This document shows positions 46,878 through 59,000 of a DNA stretch of 64,000 bases, piece after piece (within the stretch, counting starts at the first letter, position 1; each line of letters starts with the position of its first letter). The notes under the pieces were generated by a model that was not told the origin of the DNA, made no database searches, and was given only the letters and a program-made list of their open reading frames with translations. The DNA comes from Liolophura sinensis (taxonomy: Eukaryota; Mollusca; Polyplacophora; Chitonida; Chitonidae), in the NCBI RefSeq assembly GCF_032854445.1, contig NC_088295.1, positions 13,813,385 through 13,877,384 of the forward strand, written 5' to 3'. Both the position numbers and the translations under genes were made by a program.

Positions 46878-49800
46878 CTGCAGAAATAAAAGGCAAGAAA
46901 AAAATACATTTTTTTAATGAAGAGCATAGTCGTCAAAACAATTCTATACGATACATTTTTTTGGGGGAGGGGGGTGGGGGTGCTGGCTTCTAACATGACA
47001 AACAAATAATTTAGGTCACATTGTCACAATGTCTAATAGTGACTACGTGTCACTGAGCACAGCATAGCAGACTTTGCCAGTAAGCAGACAAGAAACATCA
47101 GGCTCTTCATGTAATCTTTGCCCCTGGCAATGGGAACAAAGTAAGGTGGTAACCCAGATCACAATGATAATCCAGCAATCTGATGTTGATAATCCGTCTT
47201 CTGTTCATTAAAACTGCCATTTTTTTCTTCTCCTTTTTGAAAACATCAAATCCCTTTGTGCTGAGAACCAAGGAAGTCTCTGCCTCAGATAGAACACTTA
47301 TGTAAAAAAACACAAAAAACAACTAAAGAACAATAATCTTGAAAAACAGGTGAGAAACCTAACAGAAAATGAGTGAATGTTTGACAGAAGGAATTAATAA
47401 AACAGGACAAACCTTGGCAGAGAACAGCAAACTCTGGGAGATTTCTGAGAGCTGAGTTAATAAGGTCAGGACTTTGACTATCCAGGCAATGGAGGAAAGC
47501 AGGTAATACACTTGGTGCAGACCTAACACATAAAAATAGAATAAAATCATTGGCACGAAGTATAACATTGTACTGTGCTGTCTGATTGAAGGGTCTGCCA
47601 GCAAACTGCAGACAGTTGTGGATTTCCTCCCACAATAATGCTGGCTATAATGAAATATTCTAGATTACATCATAAAACAGCAACCAAGATAAATAAATAA
47701 ATAAATATCTCACAGAAGCAACCATGTTTCACACATTAATGTTTACTGATGTTCAAATAAATTTTTAAACAACATTCAATGTAACTGTAAACTCAGTGTA
47801 TTACACATTTTCATATTCTCATAACGGTAACCAAAGTGATTCAATTTTTTACTACACTGATATAGGTAAAAGTGTAAATAGATTAGTAAGAATAAACATG
47901 TAATAGAGAAGAATATTAACCCATATTTGTATGTCACTATCAACAAACCACACTGTAAATAAATGAATAGCCTACCCTGGTGAGTGGCGGATATGCCGAA
48001 GTAGAAGTGCAAAGGCAGTATTTCTGCAGCGGTCATTTTGCACCACGAGGAGTCGCTTTAAATCCTCCTACAATCAGGCATATTGTCTCAAGTACAATTA
48101 TCAGAGAACAAAATCAATCTACATTAATATATGCTGATATATAGATGAGTATCCTAAAATACAGTACCCCCCCATGACAAACAATCTACACTCTACACCT
48201 TTTAGAAGGTGACAGAATCCAGTAGTTTTGAGTCACAAATGCTTAACATACCGGATACAAATGCATCAACCTGAAAGTGGCATGGATTGAGCATTCGGCT
48301 TTCAGGGAGAACATCTTGACACGCGACATGAGGCCTTGTCTTTTAAAAAATAAGTGTTTTTAACACGCAAAGTCTTACTGGTAAAACTAGGCCTACACTA
48401 TCTATGTACATGTATTCTTTCTGGTATCGTCTTTTTCTATCTTTCAGAACATATTTTCATTCAGAGTCAAAGTAGATAGTTCAGTCAATTGATCTTCTTT
48501 CTAATGTATGTATGCCATGTTGATAGAAATAGATATATTCAGTGTATCAATATCTGGCAATACAGAGTTGCATGTTTGCATGAGTTGTCAAATTCTGTTG
48601 TCAAAAGGAACAAGAAGTCGAACAGACATTGTCCAGTGCGACCAAACTTACAATGTAATATTGTAGGATGTAAACCTTCCTCTTTGAGGCCTCATCCAAG
48701 TCATGAAGCACTTCAAACACATCTGAAACCAATCAAGATAACATCACACATTACACCTTCTTTCATCTTTGATTATGGCAAACATCAATCGATATTTGCA
48801 GATAAACAGGTTACAAGACGTTCAACTAGAGATAAATTTTGGGGCCATGATCATACTGTATCAGTGAACTGATGTTTATCTATACTTGGCCACAGGTATG
48901 ACCTTTGTGAGAATGTGTCCCCAATTTTGGACAGTCTGTACCTATTTTTCTGTGCTGATGGTACGTGAAGAGAGGCTGATACAGCTCTCACAGGTGAAGT
49001 GACAGATAACAGCCTATTACCAGGTACTCACACACCGTCAAGCCAACACACTATCGTGTCTCTGTGATATGTTTGTCTCTGGCAGACAAGAGGGAAGCTT
49101 AAAAACACAACAAAAAACAACAGCTCATTTTCAAACTCTGAGACAAGTCAATAAATATTTCCACAGGACTGAGTAATATGATAGAATGTTTCTTTTGGGA
49201 TATACCGTGTAAAATTGTTACACTGATTAAAGCTTTTTCACAAACTGTCTTCCACTGATCAAAGTTTGTCTACAAACAGCTCCAGTCTGGACTTGAACCA
49301 CCAACCGTTATTATGTTCAGCTCTGACTTGAGCCACCAACCACCATTATGCACACCTCTGATTTGGACTTGAATCACTCAAACTAAACCACCATCATGCA
49401 CAGCTCTGGTCTGGACTCGGACCGCTTGGACTAAGCCACCATCATGCACAGCTCTGGTTTGGACTCGAACCGCTTGTACTAAACCACCATCATGCACAGC
49501 TTTGGTTTGGTACAGTATGTTGAAATTTGAACACTTTTGTCTTAAGATGCAATTTATGAGAAGGGCAAAATTTTAATACCTAAAGCCCCAAATTAAGCTT
49601 TATAAGTATTTCATTATTATATTCAACTTTGACTTTAAGCAAACCTCCATTTCATCATAAATGTACAACTCTGACATACTACATTATGAATATATCATCT
49701 GAAGATATCCTAGGCTACCCACATCTATAAAATGTGGTTCAAGATGGTTTCTTTGCACCTGCATTTTTCACCATTGCATAAACTGGTTGAAAATGTCCTT

Positions 49801-52800
49801 CATTTGCATACATTCCAGATGACTTTTAATATGTATAACCTACATGTATACTGTAGTCATCTGCAGGCTTGAAGTGAAGTAGCATTACCCTGTGACCCAC
49901 AATATGAGGTTAACAAATTCTAGGTGAGACCATGTGCGTCCAAAAACTGGGACATCTACCCTCAATCGGAAGTCACTGGCAGGTTAGTCTGTGCTATCTC
50001 CTCCAGCCAGTAGTATACAAGGTGAAGTGTAGCTTACAGTCATGTTCATTGTACTGGTATACATAATTGGAGAATTGTCCACACATGTACCCTGATCTAC
50101 ACAGCAGTACTCAGAGACATTGTCTCATTAAATCACTCCAGTCTTGTGCAGGAAAATAAGATTACAAATACTATTACACTGTATTCTGAAAAATGTTCGT
50201 AGTGAAAGATAAGAGGATATGTATGCTATTATTTAATTATTATTATTTATTATAAATTAAGATTTCACAAATTTATGCCAGCTGTCTGATGTCATGCATT
50301 TTTAGCTGTACAGAAAAGGTACAGTATACTTCAAAACTTCCACTCTTAACAGAATGATAAAGTAATATAACATTTTAACTTACAAAAAATTACAAACCTA
50401 AACAAACAAATCAAAATTTTCAGACTTTACTGACAGAAACCTATGATCATCAAACAATAACTGCTTAATTTACATGTACTATGTGCTAATATAAAATAAG
50501 CTCGACAAAACCTTAACTATACTGGTACCAAAATATAGAAAATTCTGCCCGAAAGCCCCAAAAGCCTCCAATCACTTAGTTAAGACTCGTCTTTTGAGGT
50601 CCGTTTTTTCATAAATGAGATGAGATATAGTTAATTCTCTTCTAAAATGTGTACCAACCATTTCCGTTCAATTTTTGGCAGTTATTAAACATTATTCCTT
50701 GTAAACATACATATTTTTCTGTTCTAACAAAGCTGTTTGTGTGCTTAAATACCAATGTTTACCAATGTATTATATGTCAGAGTGAGGTGTGAGTGAACTC
50801 CAAACTGACCGGTTCACTGCTAATATGCTTATTATCTTGCTGTTTAGGTCATGTTTTTGGATGTATAGCTCAACGTAGGCAGGTATAGAACAGGTGAGAT
50901 TAAAAACCCAACTGGACCTGAGAACATTTAGTATGAATCAGATGTTCTCTGGATGCACAACACCTGGACAGATTCCTTATCAGCACCATACCTGCCCGAC
51001 CTTTGGAAACTGATAAAGCTAAATTTATACACAGATTAAAGGGAAATTACAAAAATAAAATATTTCATGCCAAAAATAGATATATCTGACCAAAAATAGA
51101 TGATCCTGTCTAAAATCATCACCATAATATTAACTTCCAGAAAAAAAGAAAATATGTATGTGTCCAAAATCCAGGACACATGACACATATGCTAAATATT
51201 ATCTTATCTGTTTGTACACCACAACATTAATTCACACCAAAACTGCAATCAGGTGTTCAGCTTACACTAGAAGGCATAAACTATGTTCCAAAGATCTCTT
51301 ACGTAACACCAAAAATTTATGTTGGGTATGTACAGTAAATCATTTATCAATGCCTCAAAATTTTCACAAACCAAATCATCCTGCTGTACTAAGTTAATGA
51401 AAATAAGTTCAAATTATTTATGCTTTAGAGTAAATCATAACTGTCATTTTTCCACTCCTCTGTACTATAGCTTGCCAAGCTGAACTTTGTTCATATAATC
51501 CATAAACATATTGTTGATCAAACTGGAATATCTCACACCAAAGGCAAAGGCTGAGTATGTTTATAAACAATTTATCAAAGAGAGACTAATGTTTCAGAAA
51601 TTCAAAAAGGCCAATATGTAAGTCTGTTTACAAAAAGCAATTTGAATCTGCCCCTACAATCAAGGATTCTTGCCAATTGGATTGAAGCCTTCTTTATGAC
51701 ACGTCGTGTGACAATGCAGATCATTTTGTTCAATCAAAATAATTAGTCCAAACTTTACTTTGGATTGGACATGAAACGATGTCAGAATTTCACAGTACCA
51801 ACTGCATGAGAGATGTCAACTTGTTATACAATGTTAATATCACACTATTTCATCACCATCAGTTTAAATCCATGGTTGCTTTCACTTTCACAATATATTT
51901 CACAATATTATTATATTTCAACTTCTGAAACTCATCCTCCTCCACAGAATGTGAGGGCAATATTAAGAATTAACAATTGAAAATGTGACCCTTATAACAC
52001 AAACAGACGTGGGTCACCCATTTCTATGGCTTTTCTACAAAACACTCTGAAGCTTACAATTTGGTCACATCAATGGATGAATTATTTAACATTTCAGCAA
52101 AATTATTAGAAAATGTGAATGCTTCCTCAACCACCTGACAATCTCCTACCCAATGTATAATTTACTTTATTACCATTTGCTGCTTACCATCCATGTTATC
52201 TCTCTTGAGTTTTTTGTGGAAAGGCTCCAGCTGAGCAGTGGTCCATGGAGAGGCAGGCCGAGCTGGTGTGACAGATGGAGTGGTCTCCCCTGAAGAGAAT
52301 TCTCCCTCACTTGTATTCTGCCTAGGTAAAGTCAGACCAGCAAGCAGTGATTTCAGAATGGCCAATTCGGGATACTGATTGGATACTTGACTGAAATAGA
52401 AGAGATTTACATTCAAGCTATAATTTGCATTTCCCTGTGAAATAAAATTTCTATTTTCAAGTTGTCCAGCAAGTTATGTCATTCCTCATCTATATCAACA
52501 TGCTGGGATAAACTGTCACTATGACCTCACACAGGTGACACTATCAACTAGAAAGTCGTACGTGGGAAGGTCTGCCAGCAACCTGCGGATGGTCGTGGGT
52601 TTCCCCGGGGTACTACTTGGGTTTCCACCCACCATAATGCTGGCCGCCGTCGTGTAAGTAGCAGGTAGTTAGAAACCTGTACTAGCACTTAAATACATTG
52701 GACACTTGCAGTGGTGCAAGGCAAAATAGCCCCTTGAAGTTAGATTTGATTGTTATCACACAGACTTGTGTTGATATGTTTGGGATGTCACCTTACACAT

Positions 52801-53058
52801 ATGTAATAAATGTAACGCCCCAGACTTGCCCCTCCCACTCCATCTCCAGCAACCCTTCATCAGACGGGAGAGTGGACATACCTGAGCAGCTGGACATGTT
52901 GCTGTAAGTACTTGCCAGCCCTCTGGGGCTCCTGACTGATAAACTGATGGAGGAATGTCATGAACTTGACAATGACAGACACCATCTGCTTCTGCATACC
53001 ATGAGCCTGTAATTATCAACATGCACAACAGCAATCAGCAAAAGTTAATATTTCATGG

Positions 53059-53091
<33 letters not shown>

Positions 53092-56000
53092 ACTGAAGCA
53101 AATATTGGGGAAAAAAACAAAATAAACTGGTAAGGCTCGGGTTTACATTTAATTTCAAAGATTTCCCTGCTGTAACAATGATTTACTGCATGACTGACCC
53201 AAATTTTATTGGAAATATACAATCTACAGTATTTAGTAATGTATTTGTCTGACACATATTTCATGGCAAACTCTAGAAAAGATTTACTTTCATCATGACA
53301 TTGATGTTTAAGTATAAAAGAAACACTTGGAAATCAGGACTGCTCTTTGATATGACATACAGACACAGACAGATCTACATAAATGGCTACACTCATAAGA
53401 TAAGGCACAAGTTTACACTGTACTCATGAACCAATTATTAATGTTATTAACACACGGTTGCAAGAATGCTGCTTGAAAATCACATAATTAATTTTTTTGA
53501 GGCTGAACATATTGAGAATCCTGCACCCCAAAGCATCACAGTTGTCGCATTTGCGATCTTTCAGATTGATGAAAAAGGCAACACTTCAAAATGTTGGTGC
53601 TGCAATATAGAAAACCTAAAAGTTCACCTGGATGAGATCAAAGAAGAGCCCGAGCAGATCCTCCAAAGCTGTGAACTCTTTACGAAAGATGTGGGGCTGT
53701 AACAACTCCAGTAGACCCAGGACATGGGTGAAAAACAGGAGATAGTTACGATGCCGCATCTCTCCAAAGGTGAATTGAGTTCTACCCTTCAGCAGGGCTG
53801 CCAACATGGGCAGCTGCCTGCAATAGATGGTAAATAAGACATTTATATTGCGTGCTCTATGTCAGGTAATATGTATAAAACTGAAATAGCCAGTGTTTCC
53901 AATGGAAAGATGAATGCATGTGGCATACACTGCAACTTCATTCCAAAATAATTACAGTAACAAGTGTTTGTACATGTATTTTACATGACAGAAACATCAA
54001 AAATCTGACTACCAAGCTGCTTTTTCATAACATTTTAATCAGATTTATTTATTTATTTGACAATTATTTAATGCCACATTAAAACAATTTCACTTTTACA
54101 ATGGCAGTCAGCCTTATGTATGTAGGATAATAGAGTACCTGAGACAAACACCCAACCTTTGGCAAGTTACCAACAAACTTTCCCACATGTGACCTATAGA
54201 TATGCAAACCATATCGCTGGAAGATAAGTGGGCAAACTGCCATACAGGCGTTGTCACCAACACACACCTCCTACAGCTTTAGGTGTCTTACACAGATGGC
54301 TAACATACCTGGGATACCTGGAAACAGACGTGTTTCCTACAGGTTTAGGTCTTACAGATGGCTAACTTACATGGAAATCAGGTGAAGGTGATGGGCTGCC
54401 AGTTTTCTGCAGGTTTAGGTCTCACAGACGGCTAACATACCCGAGAAACAGACGTGGGTGTTGGGCGGCGAGTTTCCTACAGGTTTAGGTCTCACAGATG
54501 GCTAACCTACATGGAAATCAGGCGAGGGTGATGGGACGCCAGTCTTCTGCAGGTTTAGGTCTCACAGACAGCTAATATACCCGAGAATCAGACGTGGGTG
54601 TTGGGCGGCGAGTTTCCTACAGGTTTAGGTCTCACAGATGGCTAACCTACATGGAAATCAGGCGATTGTGATGGGCCGCCAGTTTTCTGCAGGTTTAGGT
54701 CTCACAGACGGCTAACATACCCGAGAACCAGACGTGGGTGTTGGGCGGCAAGTTTCCTACAGGTTTAGGTCTCACAGATGGCTAACCTACATGGAAATCA
54801 GGCGAGGGTGATGGGCCGCCAGTTTTCTGCAGGTTTAGGTCTCACAGACAGCTAACATACCCAAGAATCAGGTGAGGGTCTTGAGCTGCCAGTTTCCTAC
54901 AGGTTTAGGTCTCACGGATGGCTAACCTACATGGAAATCAGGTGAAGGTGATGGGCCGCCAGTTTTCTGCAGGTTTAGGTGTCTTACACAGATGGCTAAC
55001 CTACCTGAGAATCAGACGAGGGTGTGGGGCCACTAGTTTCCTACAGGTTTAGGTGTCTTTATACACAGATGGTTTTTAATAACATACCTGAGAATCAGAA
55101 GAGGATGTTGGACCACCAATTTCCTACAGGTATATGTGTCTTACACAGATGGCTAACCTACCTGAGAATCAAAAGAGGGTGCTGAGCTGAGAGTTTCCTG
55201 CAGGCAATGTTAGCATCTCTCATGCGATTCTCAGCCTGCTTCCCAGCCACAGCCTGACCCAGGGTTGTGATCAGCCGGTGAGAGATCATGTCCAGCTACA
55301 ACCCAATAACAGCAAAAACCAGTGTTATTGTCTTATCAATGCTGTACAGGGGTTTACACTGTGGAATGTAAACAATCTCTCAGCATGCCAAAAAGAGCTA
55401 GAATTGATCAATTCCCACACAACTAAAGCCAGCTAACTGAGTGCTCAGGGAGCACCAAATGGCTTTATTTACATTCCAAATGAGAAACCGCAAAGCCGTG
55501 GATCTGTTTATTAATCTTCACTATTTGCATGTCTATTCATATCAAAATATATTTGTTTACTTCTTTAGATGTCACTACAACACTAATTATATTTAAACGC
55601 TATTCGAATCCAACCAAGATTAATGTACTGTTGTAACTGAGCACTATCTACAAATTGAAAGCTACACACTTTGCCCAGTTCCACTGTATTCTGTTAGAAA
55701 TGGGAGCAAAACACATAGAACTTGTTATTATCGTTATTACCACAAACACAATGATTAATCCAAACCTATCTATAGGTACCTTTCAGAACAACAAATGGAA
55801 ACAGCTTTGAATGTACACATCACTAAGAACATGTTAAACTTGACTGACGTGTGGGAGAGTGCGAGATCAACATATCAGCTGCATACATGTATTTTCTTTA
55901 CACTGCTGACAAAGACCCATTTCACAAAATCTTTTTTCTTTCACACATCTGGCAACCAATAGTGCAGGGAGTACAATGCTGCACAGGATATAAGAAGCAA

Positions 56001-59000
56001 GCCCTTGGTCAGCATGAGCAGGCTAAGGTTACCTGGCTGTGTCCTCTCTGTGTGGACTGGGTGTCCATGATGTACGGGCAGTTTTCCTCCAGCCATGAGC
56101 CGATGTACGGGTATTGTAAGTAGAGCTCTACCAACAGCTGACCATACAACTGGCTTAGGTCGCTGAAATATACAATATTAAAGTGATGTGAAATAATCAC
56201 AACAGGTGAAATAATCACAACCAGTGCAAGTGAACTTTATACAATATGTTCATGATCAACATAACTAATGTGAGTCACCAGGAATGGCAGTGCACAACAT
56301 TCAAGATAACTACATGTAGTTCACACTGGTCAGTATATGTAATACCAGTGTCATTTGTCTATTGCCGAACATCAGTTTAATATAATACTCTACTGGGCCA
56401 TGACTCTATTTCATTCACGTGATGGCTAAAATTGTTTACAGGAGATCAGATATTGGTGGTAGAAAGAGTACACCTGATAAAACATATTAATGTCAAGCAA
56501 CAGTCAAGACAGCGTAATCTGACTTACCTGTCCTCTTTGAGCTTCCACTGGACATGGTTCACAACCACCTTCAGCTTGTTCTCTCTGCCACACAGACAGC
56601 ACTTGATCAATTCTGTGCGACTATTCATCACATCTGACACTTCCACAGGTACATGTACCTTGACATGTGACCCAGCCGAGGACGCTGACTGGTTCATGTT
56701 GCCCTCTGCCACTATAGTGTCAGCCAAACAGATGAGCTGAGAGTCCGTCAAACCCAGAACATCTTCTGGAGTATAGTTCTGACAACATGTGAAATGGTGA
56801 TTCATGTAACTTTAACACAGAGTAAATGCAGTGCTACAACATTATCTTATGTATTTTACAAATAACTAAAGACTGTCTTGCAACCATTTTGTAATTTTAC
56901 TTAAACTGAGGTGTGTTTTTCTGTGACACTAAAGGAAATGTCAGTTAAGTGACACAGGTCATGGCACAGGAAACTGACAACATCTGACAAATTGCAAACC
57001 ACTGCTCCTACATACACCTATCAAACACTGAAGCACATGGACCTCATTGGTCATGCTTCTGCAGAAAAGAACTCATCTGCTGACAAAACCTCAAACACCT
57101 ATCAAACACTGGAGCACATGGACCTCATTGGTCATGCTTCTGCAGAAAAGAACTCATCTGCCGACAAAACCTCAAACACCTATCAAACACTGGGGCACAT
57201 GGACCTCATTGGTCATGCTTCTGCAGAAAAGAACTCATCTGCCGACAAAACCTCATACACCTATCAAACACTGGGGCACATGGACCTCATTGGTCATGCT
57301 TCTGCAGAAAAGAACTCATCTGCCGACAAAACCTCATACACCTATCAAACACTGGAGCACATGGACCTCATTGGTCATGCTTCTGCAGAAAAGAACTCAT
57401 CTGCTGACAAAACCTCATACACCTATCAAACACTGGGGCACATGGACCTCATTGGTCATGCTTCTGCAGAAAAGAACTCATCTGCCGACAAAACCTCATA
57501 CACCTATCAAACACTGGAGCACATGGACCTCATTGTTCATGCTTCTGCGGAAAAGAACTCATCTGCTGACAAAACCTCATACACCTATCAAACACTGGAG
57601 CACATGGACCTCATTGGTCATGCTTCTGCAGAAAAGAACTCATCTGCCGACAAAACCTCATACACCTATCAAACACTGGGGCACATGGACCTCATTGGTC
57701 ATGCTTCTGCAGAAAAGAACTCATCTGCCGACAAAACCTCATACACCTATCAAACACTGGAGCACATGGACCTCATTGTTCATGCTTCTGCGGAAAAGAA
57801 CTCATCTGCTGACAAAACCTCATACACCTATCAAACACTGGAGCACATGGACCTCATTGTTCATGCTTCTGTGGAAAAAAACTCATCTGCTGACAAAACC
57901 TCATACACCTATCAAACACTGGGGCACATGGACCTCATTGTTCATGCTTCTGCGGAAAAAAACTCATCTGCTGACAAAACCTCATACACCTATCAAACAC
58001 TGGGGCACATGGACCTCATTGGTCATGCTTCTGCAGAAAAGAACTCATCTGCCGACAAAACCTCATACACCTATCAAACACTGGGGCACATGGACCTCAT
58101 TGGTCATGCTTCTGCAGAAAAGAACTCATCTGCCAACAAAACCTCATACGCCTATCAAACACTGGAGCACATGGACCTCATTGGTCATGCTTCTGCGGAA
58201 AAGAACTCATCTGCCAACAAAACCTCATACACCTATCAAACACTGGAGCACATGGACCTCATTGGTCATGCTTCTGCGGAAAAGAACTCATCTGCCAACA
58301 AAACCTCATACGCCTATCAAACACTGGAGCACATGGACCTCATTGGTCATGCTTCTGCGGAAAAGAACTCATCTGCCAACAAAACCTCATACGCCTATCA
58401 AACACTGGAGCACATGGACCTCATTGGTCATGCTTCTGCGGAAAAGAACTCATCTGCCGACAAAACCTCTCTAAGTGCTGAACATGATGGAGAGTTTGCA
58501 GGCAGCTAGAAGAAAATTGTACAAATGACATATTTTATAGCTGGATGTTTTGTTTTATTTATTTGATTCGTGTTTTCTGCCGAACTCAAAAGTATTTCAG
58601 TAATACTATGGCGGCCAGCATTATGATGGGAGGAAATCGGGCAGAGTCCAGGGGAAACCCACGACCATCCGCAAGTTGCTTCCACGTACAGACGCAGAGG
58701 AAGCCAGCATATGCTGGACTTGAACTCACAACGGCCACATTGGAGAGAGGCTCCTGGGTCATTGCGCTGCCTTACCCCCTCGGCCTGAATGTTTTGATGT
58801 TGACAGTCCTAGAAATTACAAATGTCACACTAGTAAGAAGCAACTTTCTTTCACCTACCTTAGGTAATTTCCGGTCTCTGCCTTGCCATATCTTGGGAAT
58901 GTTGTAGCAGGCCCACAGGAAGTCTAGCACACAGGTCGGGTCATACCTACAAGGAGGGACAGCTATATCTGAGACACAATGTGGAAAAAAGCACATGTAC

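Larger units (their letters stand above)
48723..52187 (-). other. Large INTS1 intron (3.5 kb)
   Basis: Contains a 48-bp tandem repeat (49268-49510) and a MITE-like interior repeat (49530-49640). The remaining DNA is AT-rich with no recognised gene on either strand. Confidence 0.75.

Noticed and set aside
48489-48872. A 127-codon plus-strand frame
   Set aside because: It lies antisense over a real INTS1 exon (48652-48722), begins at a non-ATG codon and has no domain.
53466-53702. Plus-strand frame overlapping an INTS1 exon
   Set aside because: Its C-terminal part is the antisense of exon 53628-53817; no independent evidence.
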